This document shows, piece by piece, positions 16,745-25,395 of a stretch of DNA of 64,000 nt. The DNA comes from Ascidiaceihabitans sp034111945 (GTDB lineage Bacteria; Pseudomonadota; Alphaproteobacteria; Rhodobacterales; Rhodobacteraceae), in the NCBI GenBank assembly GCA_047626725.1, contig JBLHSG010000018.1:1-64000 (forward strand). The letters run 5' to 3'. Position numbers and translations under genes: made by a program. The notes beneath the pieces are model-generated. The model did no database searches and was not told the origin of the DNA. It saw only the letters and a list, made by a program, of their open reading frames with translations. How positions within the stretch are numbered: the first letter of the stretch is position 1; each line of letters starts with the position of its first letter.

Positions 16745-17095
16745 ATGAAGCGACTTCGAAATCATTTGGTCGGAATCGAACAGGGCGACACCGTCCTGTT
16801 CTCTGATTTTGAGAACGACGGCGAAATGTGGACAGGGCGCGGACAACGCGAACGCCGCCGCCGGATCAAGTTTGGCGAAACCTATCGTTCGCCGCCCGCA
16901 GTGCACACATCAGTCAGCCTTTGGGATATGGACGCCGCTACAGTGATCCGCGTAGATATCTGCGCCGAAGCAGTGACAGCGGACGGTTTCGATCTGGTAT
17001 TCCGCACATGGGGCGACACCCGCGTCGCCCGCGTGCGCATTGGCTGGATGGCGATTGGTGAGTTGTCAGACGATGACGACTGGGAATTGGACTGA
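16745..17095 (+). CDS. H-type lectin domain-containing protein
   Basis: 116 residues. The core VLFSDFENDGEMWTGRGQRERRRRIKFGE followed by YRSPPAVHTSVSLWDMD and a C-terminal RVARVRIGWMAIGEL fits the H-type lectin domain (the beta-sandwich of snail agglutinins), with the conserved F/W-rich strands. A gene of this type often follows atpC in roseobacters. There is no signal peptide, so it is predicted cytoplasmic, which is odd for a carbohydrate binder; ligand and role are unknown. It lies after the atp terminator and probably has its own promoter. Confidence 0.78.
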   Translation: MKRLRNHLVGIEQGDTVLFSDFENDGEMWTGRGQRERRRRIKFGETYRSPPAVHTSVSLWDMDAATVIRVDICAEAVTADGFDLVFRTWGDTRVARVRIGWMAIGELSDDDDWELD

Positions 17096-17264
17096 GGCGC
17101 AGATAAATAGATGGCCGATATGCGGACTAAGCAACTGTTGGGCGCTCAGTTACGAAGGGCCGCTTCTTTCGAAATTTCCGTGCCCGACGTCAACCGACGC
17201 GGCTACCCTGATGTATGCAGAGATGTTATGCTGCGCAGATGAAGTCAGCGAGGAGCGATTTGGT

Positions 17265-17504
17265 ATGACCATAGAAATCAAGACAATCGAAGACCATGAA
17301 ACGTGGGCCAAGGTAGTCAAAGCCGCGAAAGAGGTTGAAGACACTTTTCCGGAGCCAACTTTGCAATATAAAGAGATAGGTACGCGATGGCCAAGTGATC
17401 ATCACGTGATTATCGGAATGCGAAATGAAACCGAAAAGGCAAGAGCGGGTTTCGTGCAGAAGGGTCGAGTATTCGTTGATCGTGTATTTCAAGTACCTTG
17501 GTAA
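17265..17504 (+). CDS. Small hypothetical protein
   Basis: 79 residues from ATG 17265, which has AGGAG (17250-17254) 10 bases upstream; the frame remains open further 5' but that part looks unlike protein. The product (MTIEIKTIEDHETWAKVV...GRVFVDRVFQVPW) is acidic to neutral, has no membrane segment and matches no family I recognise. Base composition is more A+T rich than the flanking housekeeping genes, which may mean a recent arrival or a decaying gene. It could be non-coding. Confidence 0.42.
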   Translation: MTIEIKTIEDHETWAKVVKAAKEVEDTFPEPTLQYKEIGTRWPSDHHVIIGMRNETEKARAGFVQKGRVFVDRVFQVPW

Positions 17505-17509
17505 CACTG

Positions 17510-17627
17510 CAACACTAGTGTTGTGATCGACCTTGACCCATTTTGGACATTGACGATCCTTGCCAATGCTGCGGAGCAGTCGGTCGAAACAGCCATTCGC
17601 CCACCACGCAGCATTTGGTAAAATGGG
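17510..17627. repeat. Perfect 14-base palindrome plus nested inverted repeats
   Basis: CAACACTAGTGTTG (17510-17523) is a perfect palindrome 6 bases after the small hypothetical gene. Just beyond it are two nested arm pairs: CCCATTTT (17537-17544) with AAAATGGG (17620-17627), and CCAATGCTGCG (17563-17573) with CGCAGCATTTGG (17607-17618, one extra base). The second pair encloses 33 bases. The arrangement could fold into a long stem or be the relic of a small mobile repeat. No gene is visible between 17505 and 17696. Confidence 0.6.
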
Positions 17628-17696
17628 CTCCTAGCCGACTTTGACCATATTTCCACCCAAGTTTCATCTAACGTCGACTGTCTCTAGAGCGTCCTG

Positions 17697-18716
17697 TCAC
17701 TCCGCCGCGTACGTTCCATCGTAAATCGTGCTCAAGCTTTCGGCCTCAAACAATGACGAAACCGATGTGCCGTTCCAGATGTTCAGGATCGCTTGGGCAA
17801 AGATCGGGGCAGTTGGGACCACGCGGATGTTTGTGGCGTCCAAGATCGCTTGTGTCGGTTGGATCGTGTCGGAAATCACCAGCGATTTCATCACCGAATT
17901 CGACACGCGTTCTACTGCTGGGCCAGACATGACGCCGTGCGTGATATAGCTGTGGACTTCTTTTGCGCCATTTTCCATCAATACTTCGGCCGCTTTGCAA
18001 AGTGTTCCGGCGGTGTCGACCATGTCATCGACGATCAGGCAGACTTTGTCCTGCACGTTGCCGATCACGATCATCTCTGCGATTTCGCCGGCTTTTTCGC
18101 GGCGTTTGTCAACGATCGACAAGGGCGAATTGATCCGCTTTGCCAATTCACGCGCGCGCGCCACGCCCCCAACGTCAGGGGACACGACCATCAATTCGTC
18201 CATGCGGTCCTTGAACTGGGTTTTGATATCCAACGCAAAGATCGGCGAGGCGTACAAGTTGTCGACGGGAATGTCGAAAAACCCTTGGATCTGGGCGGCG
18301 TGCAAATCCATCGTCAGGACCCGTTCGATACCTGCACCAACCAACATATTCGCGACCATTTTTGCCGTGATTGGCGTGCGCGCCTTGGTACGGCGATCTT
18401 GGCGGGCGTATCCGAAATAAGGGATCACTGCAGTAATCCGCGAGGCCGACGAACGGCGCAGCGCGTCACACATAATCAGCAATTCCATCAGGTTATCATT
18501 CGCGGGGTTCGACGTGGGCTGGATAATAAACATATCCTCGCCGCGCACGTTTTCGAACACTTCGACAAAAATCTCACCGTCGTTAAACCGTTCAACGCGG
18601 GCATCCACCAATCCGGTTTGAACGCCGCGGTGCATCGACATACGTCGCGCGATTGCAGCGGCCAATGGTTGGTTGGCGTTGCCCGTAATTAGCTTTGGTT
18701 CGACGATAGATGGCAT
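17697..18716 (-). CDS. prs: Ribose-phosphate pyrophosphokinase (PRPP synthase)
   Basis: 339 residues. Class I PRPP synthase motifs are present: PYFGYARQDRRTKARTPI (catalytic flexible-loop region), DLHAAQIQGFF, VVSPDVGGVARARELA and the PRPP-binding loop CLIVDDMVDTAGTL. It transfers pyrophosphate from ATP to ribose 5-phosphate, feeding purine, pyrimidine, histidine, tryptophan and NAD synthesis. It is a single-gene unit divergent from the isomerase/hydrolase pair at 18839. Confidence 0.97.
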   Translation of the reverse strand: MPSIVEPKLITGNANQPLAAAIARRMSMHRGVQTGLVDARVERFNDGEIFVEVFENVRGEDMFIIQPTSNPANDNLMELLIMCDALRRSSASRITAVIPYFGYARQDRRTKARTPITAKMVANMLVGAGIERVLTMDLHAAQIQGFFDIPVDNLYASPIFALDIKTQFKDRMDELMVVSPDVGGVARARELAKRINSPLSIVDKRREKAGEIAEMIVIGNVQDKVCLIVDDMVDTAGTLCKAAEVLMENGAKEVHSYITHGVMSGPAVERVSNSVMKSLVISDTIQPTQAILDATNIRVVPTAPIFAQAILNIWNGTSVSSLFEAESLSTIYDGTYAAE

Positions 18717-18838
18717 GTGATAGATCCCCGTGGCCGAAGCCGTTTGTGACAGATTCGTGATGGTCGCCCTCGCTTAACACGCCTATACTTGTGGGCAAAG
18801 CACACTGGGCCATTGTGGCCCGAATTTGGAGAAGTTTC

Positions 18839-19435
18839 ATGGCCCATATTGATTACTATTTCGCGACAATTTCCCCATACGCCTATTTGGCCGGTCAACG
18901 GATGGAAGCGGTCGCTGCCAAACACGGCGCGACAGTTGCCTACAAGCCGATGGATCTGATGCAGTTGTTCGGGCGCACAGGCGGTGTTGCTCCAAAAGAT
19001 CGCCACATCAGCCGCATTGAATATCGCGCGATGGAACTGGTGCGCAGTGCTGCAAAACTGGACATGGCGTTTAATCTGAAACCAGCGCACTGGCCCACGA
19101 ACATGGCGCCGTCATCCTATGCGATCATTGCGGCGCAAAATGCCGGTGGTGGGGATGTATCTGCGTTGACCCATTCATTGATGCGCGCCTGCTGGTCCGA
19201 AGAAAAAGACATCGCGCAGGATGACGTGATCAAAGCGTGCCTGACCGATGCAGGATTCGATCCGTCATTGGCGGACAGCGGATTGCTGGCAGGTGCCGAA
19301 ACCTACGGGCGCAACCTCGAAGAGGCGTATGCCAATGGCGTGTTCGGCGCACCGTTTTACATCGTCGGCAACGAACGGTTCTGGGGCCAAGACCGCATTG
19401 CCGATCTAGATACGTATTTGGCGACACTTGCATGA
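18839..19435 (+). CDS. 2-hydroxychromene-2-carboxylate isomerase family (DsbA-like/GST-kappa fold)
   Basis: 198 residues from ATG 18839, with GGAGAAG about 6 bases upstream; upstream in-frame codons have no site. IDYYFATISPYAYLAG is the family N-terminus with the catalytic Ser-Pro in place of the CxxC of DsbA, and GVFGAPFYIVGNERFWGQDRI holds the cis-Pro loop and the C-terminal WGQDR signature. Family members isomerise chromene carboxylates in naphthalene breakdown, but many act in other, unknown reactions with glutathione. The stop overlaps the next start by 4 bases. Confidence 0.87.
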   Translation: MAHIDYYFATISPYAYLAGQRMEAVAAKHGATVAYKPMDLMQLFGRTGGVAPKDRHISRIEYRAMELVRSAAKLDMAFNLKPAHWPTNMAPSSYAIIAAQNAGGGDVSALTHSLMRACWSEEKDIAQDDVIKACLTDAGFDPSLADSGLLAGAETYGRNLEEAYANGVFGAPFYIVGNERFWGQDRIADLDTYLATLA

Positions 19436-20232
19436 GCATTCACACACACACACGCAGCTTTGGGCAGGGGCCACGACGCGCGCTTGCCATCCATTGCTCA
19501 CTTGCGCATTCAGGCACATGGGCCGGCGTCGCAGAGGCGTTGGGCGATGATCTGACGACACTGGCCTACGATTTGCCCTGTCATGGGCGGTCAGGTGATT
19601 GGGACGGCACGGGCAATCTACATGACTTTGCGACAGACATGGCGCGTGGGCTGATTGACGTTGCTGACACCGGGCCTGTGGATCTTATCGGTCATTCGTT
19701 CGGGGCAACCGTTGCCTTGCGCTTGGCGATCGAAAATCCCGAGTTGGTGCGGTCTTTTACGATGATCGAACCGGTTTATTGGGCCGCAGTCCAGGCGGAC
19801 GAACCCGAACGTTTCGCGCGGTCTATGGCAGGTCATGAGGTTTTTGTAGCAGCGATGGATCGCGGTGATCGCATGGGGGCAGCCCGCGCGTTTAATCGTG
19901 CGTGGGGCGACGGCACGCCATGGGATAATTTCCCCGAAACATTGCGCCAATACATGGCCGATCGCATTCATTTTGTGGCAGGCAGCAGCCCGTTTTTGGG
20001 GGATGACAGTGCAGGATTGTTGAACCCTGGCATGTTTGATTGTGCAACTGCGCCCGCGCTTTTGATCGAAGGCGGCGCGTCCGGCGATGTGGCCGATGCG
20101 ATCAATTCATCCATCGAACGGCGCTTGCCAAATGTCGCGCGCGCGGTGATTGACGGGGCAGGGCACATGGCCCCGATTACGCATCCTGAACCGGTTGCGG
20201 CGGCTATTCGCGAACTGTTGGCGCGCAGCTAG
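19432..20232 (+). CDS. Alpha/beta hydrolase
   Basis: 266 residues from ATG 19432, overlapping the isomerase stop (ATGA); the frame is open upstream but that part is antisense-like. Nucleophile elbow GHSFGAT (Ser near residue 87), oxyanion region HCSLAHSGTW and catalytic His in DGAGHMAP complete an alpha/beta-hydrolase triad. Coupling to the DsbA-like isomerase suggests the two act in one degradation or detoxification route, but the substrate is not evident. The stop overlaps that of the convergent oxygenase gene by 4 bases. Confidence 0.85.
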   Translation: MSIHTHTRSFGQGPRRALAIHCSLAHSGTWAGVAEALGDDLTTLAYDLPCHGRSGDWDGTGNLHDFATDMARGLIDVADTGPVDLIGHSFGATVALRLAIENPELVRSFTMIEPVYWAAVQADEPERFARSMAGHEVFVAAMDRGDRMGAARAFNRAWGDGTPWDNFPETLRQYMADRIHFVAGSSPFLGDDSAGLLNPGMFDCATAPALLIEGGASGDVADAINSSIERRLPNVARAVIDGAGHMAPITHPEPVAAAIRELLARS

Positions 20233-21188
20233 GGCGCATCGGTTTTGTGGGCGTCATATCCGGCCTCAAGTTCCGACCTAAGGAAATCGCCAAAGTTGAT
20301 TGGCGCATAATTTGCACCGCTGTCACACGAGGCCAGCGGTGCGATATTCGCGCTGACATGTGGATCAAAAAAGAACGGGCAGGAATAGCGCGCGCGACCA
20401 GATCGATTGATCACGCGGTGCGGTGTTGATTTTAAAATACCACCCGACCAACGATGCAGCATGTCACCGACATTCAAAACAAAACTGCCGTCGATTTTTG
20501 GGGCATCCACCCATGCGCCAGACGGGGTTTGCACCTGCAACCCACCCACGTCGTCTTGGGCCAGAAACGTCAGAAATCCGAAATCTGAATGCGGGGCTGA
20601 TCCGTACAGATCATCGCCATCTGCGGCGTCAGTCGTTGGATAATACAGCAGGCGAAACCATGTGGTCGGGGTGTCAAACGCGGTGCCAAAATCAGTTTCC
20701 GCCGCATCCAAAGCCATGGCAAACACGCGCACCAATTTACGCCCAAGGTCGGTCATCGCATCGTGATAGGCGGTCACAGTGGCGCGAAACCCGTCTAGGT
20801 CGGGCCATTGATTTGGACCAGATAAATAGGCCGCAGGATCAACGCGAAAATCTTCGCGCATCATCATAAAGCTCTCTGATTGATTGGGGCGCGTGACGTC
20901 TGCCAAGGTGGTCGTGACGTCTGTCGATGTGTTGATCGGGATAAACCCGCGGTGGTTTTCATCCAACGTGATTTGCATTTTTTGGGCATGTGGCAGCGCG
21001 TGAAATTGCGCTGATGCGGCAAACACGGCGTCGATCAACCCTTGATCAATGCCGTGCCCGATGATGTAGCCAAACCCTGTGGTCGCGTAGACGTCGCGGA
21101 TCTGTTTTGCCAATGTTACCAGTGCTGTATCGTCTGTTCCATGGAGTGCGGAAATATCCAGAACCGGAATTTCGTCAAAATCATCCAT
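20229..21188 (-). CDS. Isopenicillin N synthase-like 2-oxoglutarate/Fe(II) oxygenase
   Basis: 319 residues. IPVLDISAL at the start and GFGYIIGHGI are typical of the DIOX_N domain. The catalytic jelly roll has HSDFGFLTFL (His and Asp Fe ligands), a later His in STPHRVINRSGRARYS, and the RxS motif that binds 2-oxoglutarate. Substrate unknown; relatives hydroxylate or desaturate small molecules. It is last in a minus-strand run with ribF, ycgN and ltaE, 9 bases after ltaE, so it may act on an amino acid-derived compound. Confidence 0.88.
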   Translation of the reverse strand: MDDFDEIPVLDISALHGTDDTALVTLAKQIRDVYATTGFGYIIGHGIDQGLIDAVFAASAQFHALPHAQKMQITLDENHRGFIPINTSTDVTTTLADVTRPNQSESFMMMREDFRVDPAAYLSGPNQWPDLDGFRATVTAYHDAMTDLGRKLVRVFAMALDAAETDFGTAFDTPTTWFRLLYYPTTDAADGDDLYGSAPHSDFGFLTFLAQDDVGGLQVQTPSGAWVDAPKIDGSFVLNVGDMLHRWSGGILKSTPHRVINRSGRARYSCPFFFDPHVSANIAPLASCDSGANYAPINFGDFLRSELEAGYDAHKTDAP

Positions 21189-21197
21189 GGGCGCGCA

Positions 21198-22235
21198 TCA
21201 CAGACAGGACAGGAATTTGTCGGTGTTTTCGTCGGTTCCGGCCCAGTCACAAACCAGACGCGCGGCCAGCATTTCGTCTGGATCATCGCCCTTTAGGGAC
21301 CCTTCCCAGATGTAATACATCGCACCGGCGTCATGCAGGCGTTGGTGGGCGGATCGTGGGAAGGCGGCAAAGATCATGTTTGCCTCAACGGGGTGCAAAA
21401 ATGTAGCGCCTTTGGCACGCAGCCCTTCGGCCAGACGCGCGCAATTTGCGTTGGCTTTGGTTGCGGCATTGATCCATGCATCGTCCTGCAGGTAGCCTGC
21501 CATCTGGGCAGACAAGTACCGATGTTTGGAAAACAATTGCGCCCCGCGTTTGCGGCGCAATTCAAATTCCCACGCTTTGTCGGGGTCAAAAAACACAACT
21601 GCTTCGACGCCCATACATCCGTTTTTTGTGCCACCAAAGCTGACCACATCAACGCCTGATTTCCAGGTCATTTCCGCAGCCGTACAACCCAAAGAAACCA
21701 TCGCGTTGGTGAACCGTGCGCCATCCAGATGGACCGGCAATTTGTATTCTTTTGCTACGGCTGTCAGGGCGCGCAATTCGTCCAAACTATAGACGCCGCC
21801 GCGTTCGGTGACTTGCGTGATCGACACAGGACCGCGCTGTGGGCCATGAACGCCGCGCCCTTCTTCGCCCTCGATTGAGGCACGCAAAGCGGCAGGCGTC
21901 ATTTTATCTGTGCCCGGCACCAGCGTCAGTTTTGCGCCACCTGAATAAAACTCGGGCGCGTTGCATTCGTCCTCGTGAATATGGGCAAGGGGCGAACAAA
22001 AAACCGTCTGCCAAGGCTGCGTGTAACAGGCCAGCGCCAGTGAATTCGCCGCTGTGCCGATGCCCACCAAATAAACCGCGGCATTGGGTGCCTCAAACGC
22101 TGTGCGGATCGCGTCGCGGACCTCGTCCATGATCGCGTCACTGCCGTACGGCATCGCGTAACCGGTGTTGGCGTCGTTCAGGCGTTGCATCACTTGGGGC
22201 AGCACAGGGCCGGCATTGTCAGAGGCAAAAAACAT
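21198..22235 (-). CDS. ltaE: Low-specificity L-threonine aldolase
   Basis: 345 residues, a PLP fold-type I enzyme. The PLP lysine is in VVSFGGTKNGCMG, the cofactor-contacting Asp in LPVHLDGARFTNA, and the opening FASDNAGPVLPQV and HIHEDECNAPEFYSGGAKL fit threonine aldolases. It splits threonine or allo-threonine to glycine and acetaldehyde. ATG 22235 directly abuts the TAG of ycgN, with GAGGAA inside that gene's end as its ribosome-binding site, so translation is probably coupled. Confidence 0.92.
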   Translation of the reverse strand: MFFASDNAGPVLPQVMQRLNDANTGYAMPYGSDAIMDEVRDAIRTAFEAPNAAVYLVGIGTAANSLALACYTQPWQTVFCSPLAHIHEDECNAPEFYSGGAKLTLVPGTDKMTPAALRASIEGEEGRGVHGPQRGPVSITQVTERGGVYSLDELRALTAVAKEYKLPVHLDGARFTNAMVSLGCTAAEMTWKSGVDVVSFGGTKNGCMGVEAVVFFDPDKAWEFELRRKRGAQLFSKHRYLSAQMAGYLQDDAWINAATKANANCARLAEGLRAKGATFLHPVEANMIFAAFPRSAHQRLHDAGAMYYIWEGSLKGDDPDEMLAARLVCDWAGTDENTDKFLSCL

Positions 22236-22688
22236 CTAGAGCGGTTCCTCGATTATGTGGTCTTCCCAGTCTTCTTCGGGAATGTCGAATTCGGAAAGCG
22301 TGCGGTGTTGAATACTGACGCCAGCCTCGTGAACGGATTTATCCGACCCGCTGATCAGGGGGTGCCAGTCGAACAACGGCTTGCCTTCCCACAACAATCG
22401 GTAGGCGCAGGTTGTGGGCATCCAATAGGCGTGCGTGTCCAGATTTTCAGGTTTCAGGACGATGCAGTCAGGCACAAATTGGTGGCGGTTTTCGTAGTGC
22501 ACGCACTGGCAGGTTGCGTCGTCCAACAGGCGGCAGGCGATGCTGGTCAATGCGACCTCGCCGGTGTCTTCGTCCTCGAGCTTGTTGAGGCAGCATTTGC
22601 CACAGCCGTCACACAACGCTTCCCACTCGGTTGGGTTCATTTTGGCCAGCGGTTTTTGCTCCCAAAACCGTTTTCCTAGCGTGCTCAT
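22236..22688 (-). CDS. YcgN family (UPF0260) cysteine-cluster protein
   Basis: 150 residues from ATG 22688, which overlaps the ribF stop by 4 bases; the longer frame to 22721 lies inside ribF. The conserved cysteines are CDGCGKCC near residue 31 and CRLLDDATCQCVHYENRHQFVPDC, a likely zinc or iron-sulfur site of the YkgJ/YcgN type. C-terminal WHPLISGSDKSVHEAGVS is a family signature. Function is not established. It sits in the ribF-ycgN-ltaE-oxygenase run. Confidence 0.9.
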   Translation of the reverse strand: MSTLGKRFWEQKPLAKMNPTEWEALCDGCGKCCLNKLEDEDTGEVALTSIACRLLDDATCQCVHYENRHQFVPDCIVLKPENLDTHAYWMPTTCAYRLLWEGKPLFDWHPLISGSDKSVHEAGVSIQHRTLSEFDIPEEDWEDHIIEEPL

Positions 22689-23617
22689 AATGCGCCCAGA
22701 ATTTGGCGGGCTTTTACGCAATCAGCGTCCATTTGGGTGATCAAAGCATCTAATCCGTCGAATTTTTCTTCGCCGCGTAAATAGGCGACCAGGGCAACCG
22801 AAACTTGAGCCCCATATAAATCGCCGGAAAAGTCGAAAATAAACGTCTCGAGGTTCGGGCGGTTTTCACCAAACATCGGGCGTACACCCATAGACGCGGC
22901 CCCTTGGTATGATCCGGCGTGAGGGCCATCGAGCACATCAAGCAAAACCGCGTAGACGCCAAACGCCGGCGGGTGCAGGCCGTCAATCGACATGTTTGCG
23001 GTTGGATACCCTAATTCGCGACCACGTTGTTCGCCGCCAATCACGGGCCCTTCGATCCGGTGCCAGTGGCCTAGCATTGCGGCGGCATCGTCCGGGCGGG
23101 CCTCGGTTAAGGCGCGGCGGATTGCGGTGGATGAAACGGTATCGACGTCTTTGGCCAGCAGTGGGGCGATTGTCACGCCAAACCCCATTTCTGCGCCAAA
23201 CGCGACCAAATCTTGGGCCCGACCTGCGCGGCCTTTGCCGAAACAAAAATCAGCGCCGACAACCACATGCGCCAATCCCAAACCGTCGCAAATGACCGAT
23301 TGGGCAAATTCGCGGGGGGACAGTGACGCAAGGCCGGTGTTGAAATTGATTTCGTACAGGCGGTCCACGCCAATTTTTTCCAAACGGCTTGCGCGCGCTT
23401 CGGGGTTCATCAGGCGAAAGGCGGGGGCATCAGGCGCGAAGTAGGCGCGCGGATGGGGTTCAAACGTCAGGATACCCAAAGGGGCGTCGGGGGCGGCATC
23501 GCGTGCCAGATCAATGACAGATTGATGGCCCAGATGGACGCCGTCAAAATTACCAATGGCCACGCTTGCGCCGCGGTCCTGGTCTTCGACAAACTGATAA
23601 TCACGAATAATGCGCAT
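22685..23617 (-). CDS. ribF: Bifunctional riboflavin kinase/FAD synthetase
   Basis: 310 residues. N-terminal FMN adenylyltransferase domain with AIGNFDGVHLGHQSV (nucleotide-binding GxFDGxHxGH), then VVGADFCFGKGRAG and VSSTAIRRAL; C-terminal flavokinase domain with RGRELGYPTANMSID. It converts riboflavin to FMN and FMN to FAD in the cytoplasm. It heads the tightly packed run ribF-ycgN-ltaE-oxygenase; the MaoC and HAD genes lie 90-95 bases apart upstream on the same strand. No FMN riboswitch is visible upstream. Confidence 0.96.
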   Translation of the reverse strand: MRIIRDYQFVEDQDRGASVAIGNFDGVHLGHQSVIDLARDAAPDAPLGILTFEPHPRAYFAPDAPAFRLMNPEARASRLEKIGVDRLYEINFNTGLASLSPREFAQSVICDGLGLAHVVVGADFCFGKGRAGRAQDLVAFGAEMGFGVTIAPLLAKDVDTVSSTAIRRALTEARPDDAAAMLGHWHRIEGPVIGGEQRGRELGYPTANMSIDGLHPPAFGVYAVLLDVLDGPHAGSYQGAASMGVRPMFGENRPNLETFIFDFSGDLYGAQVSVALVAYLRGEEKFDGLDALITQMDADCVKARQILGAL

Positions 23618-23712
23618 AATGCGTGCCTAACGGGGCACTGAATGGGACGCAAGAACAGCGCCACGTCTTGAGGCGAAAAAATCGAGGCGTCGGTGGAATT
23701 TGTGCGGCAGGC

Positions 23713-24156
23713 TTAGTCGAATTTGCGCGATGGGGCCATAACTGTGGCCTCGCCGATGACGACCTTTTTGCCATCGACCGAACAATGGCAGTCCAGTTTG
23801 ACGCGGCGCTTGGAAAATTCAATATCAGTGACTTTGACCTCGGCGTAAACCAGATCACCGGGGCGCACAGGAGCCAGAAATTTCAGCGACTGGCCCATGT
23901 AGATCGTGCCGTGACCGGGCAATTGTTCACCAATTACTGCCGAAATCAGACCCGCTGTCAGCATCCCGTGGGCAATGCGCCCTTCAAAGATGGTGTCGTT
24001 GGCGTAATCATCATCCAGATGCACCGGATTGCGATCCGTGCTGATTTCCGCGAATTTTTCGATATCTTCGTCAGTCACAACTTTGCGCAAGTAACGTGTC
24101 ATGCCCATTTCGATGTCTTCGATGCAGATTGTGCCGCGCGGTAGATTGTCCAACAT
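23713..24156 (-). CDS. MaoC family hot-dog dehydratase
   Basis: 147 residues, a single hot-dog domain. STDRNPVHLDDDYANDTIFEGRIAHGM carries the Asp/His catalytic pair of (R)-specific enoyl-CoA hydratases, and FLAPVRPGDLVYAEVKV is the usual following strand. Members hydrate trans-2-enoyl-CoA, for example feeding polyhydroxyalkanoate synthesis, but this one cannot be assigned a chain length or pathway. It lies between the HAD gene and ribF on the minus strand. Confidence 0.88.
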   Translation of the reverse strand: MLDNLPRGTICIEDIEMGMTRYLRKVVTDEDIEKFAEISTDRNPVHLDDDYANDTIFEGRIAHGMLTAGLISAVIGEQLPGHGTIYMGQSLKFLAPVRPGDLVYAEVKVTDIEFSKRRVKLDCHCSVDGKKVVIGEATVMAPSRKFD

Positions 24157-24246
24157 TTCACGTCCCGGTAATTTTCAACAAGGTGCCGCAAGGGCATTTG
24201 AAACTTTATTACTTTGCACGCGCAGAAATTCCAAGCAAAAACTGGG

Positions 24247-25119
24247 TCAGCGTAGGTGCCCTATTGTGAACGTCGGATTGGATTTTTCTGCATCTAAATA
24301 GGCGCTTAGCAATTCAGGGTCTGGTTGATGCGTGGTTTTAGTTTCTGCAGCCGCCAGTCCGCCCGAGATAAACAAAGAATCAATGTCTTCACCCATGGCC
24401 CCTTGGATGTCGGTCAGAACGCCGTCGCCGATCGCCAAAATCGACGCGTTCGGAACGTCTGCGCCCAAGTTAAACAAGCGGCGGCGTGCCAGATCGTAAA
24501 TCGGGGGATGGGGTTTGCCAAAATACAGGCTTTCGCCGCCCATTTCGGTGTACAATTGCGCCAACGCACCGGCGCACCATTCGCGCACATCGCCGCGATC
24601 CACAACAATATCAGGATTGGCGCACAGCAGTTTCAGGCCCATTTGTTTGGCCATCAAAAACTGCGGGCGCATCACGCTGGGGTCCGCTTGCGGGTCAACG
24701 GGGCCCATGCAGACGATCCCTTCGGCCTGATCCAGCGGTACTTGGGTGACGGTGATCGGGTCGGCGACGATTTCGATTGGATCAAAAATTGCCTGATCGT
24801 GGGGTTGCCCGATGAACCAGACCTTTGATCCCACAGTTCCACGAAACAAAGCAGATCGTGCGCTGTCACCGGAACTGGCGATATCGTCCCAGCAATCGCG
24901 GGCCACACCAAAGGTTTCTAACTGCGTTTCAACGTTTGCGCGCGGACGAGGGGAATTGGTGACCAAAATCACTTTGCCGCCGGTTTTGCGGTAGTCCTGC
25001 AAGGCGCTCACTGCGGATGGGATTGCTGCGACGCCGTTGTGCACACACCCCCAAAGGTCGACAAACAGCGCATCGTAGCGTGCGGAAATTTCGGACAAGG
25101 CAGTGATGATCTGGGTCAT
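24247..25119 (-). CDS. TIGR01459-type HAD-superfamily hydrolase (NagD-like)
   Basis: 290 residues from ATG 25119 (MTQIITALSEISARYDALF); in-frame codons upstream to 25191 are not family-like. HAD motif I is the NagD-type FVDLWGCVHNG, motif II is LVTNSPRPR, and motif III/IV is ILAIGDGVLTDIQGA, with a C2-type cap holding YFGKPHPPIYDLA. Such enzymes dephosphorylate small phosphorylated metabolites. It is divergent from groESL, and the 276-base gap holds the groE promoter and CIRCE. Confidence 0.88.
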   Translation of the reverse strand: MTQIITALSEISARYDALFVDLWGCVHNGVAAIPSAVSALQDYRKTGGKVILVTNSPRPRANVETQLETFGVARDCWDDIASSGDSARSALFRGTVGSKVWFIGQPHDQAIFDPIEIVADPITVTQVPLDQAEGIVCMGPVDPQADPSVMRPQFLMAKQMGLKLLCANPDIVVDRGDVREWCAGALAQLYTEMGGESLYFGKPHPPIYDLARRRLFNLGADVPNASILAIGDGVLTDIQGAMGEDIDSLFISGGLAAAETKTTHQPDPELLSAYLDAEKSNPTFTIGHLR

Positions 25120-25277
25120 GATTTTGCTTTCGAAAAACGCGTTAATCTGTCTGTAACGGGTTGCGACGGGATGGTTAAGGCCGCAGGCCAAAGAAAAAAT
25201 GCACTCAACCGTGCCTTAGAGGCGTGGCCCTGCACGCAGGCTGTTTCAAATTGGCCCAATTTTTGATTTCGCGCCTG

Positions 25278-25306
25278 TTGACTCTGACGGGGTCACTGCC
25301 TAGCTA
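25278..25306 (+). promoter_or_regulatory. Housekeeping (sigma-70 type) promoter of groESL
   Basis: TTGACT (25278-25283), 17-base spacer, TAGCTA (25301-25306). The expected start site is near 25313, directly at the CIRCE operator, giving a leader of about 80 bases before groES. Confidence 0.8.
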
Positions 25307-25313
25307 CACATCG

Positions 25314-25340
25314 TTAGCACTCGCTAGGCTTGAGTGCTAA
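25314..25340 (+). promoter_or_regulatory. CIRCE operator (HrcA binding site)
   Basis: TTAGCACTC (25314-25322), 9-base spacer, GAGTGCTAA (25332-25340): a perfect match to the CIRCE consensus. It sits at the predicted transcription start of groESL, so HrcA should repress at normal temperature. hrcA itself is not in this window. Confidence 0.97.
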
Positions 25341-25395
25341 CGATCCCGACCTCGGGGTCAATATCGGAAACTTTGAGCCTTAAGGAGCTTCAGAG

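Noticed and set aside
17793..18692. 299-codon plus-strand frame opposite prs
   Set aside because: Shadow of prs; no family resemblance and prs is unmistakable.
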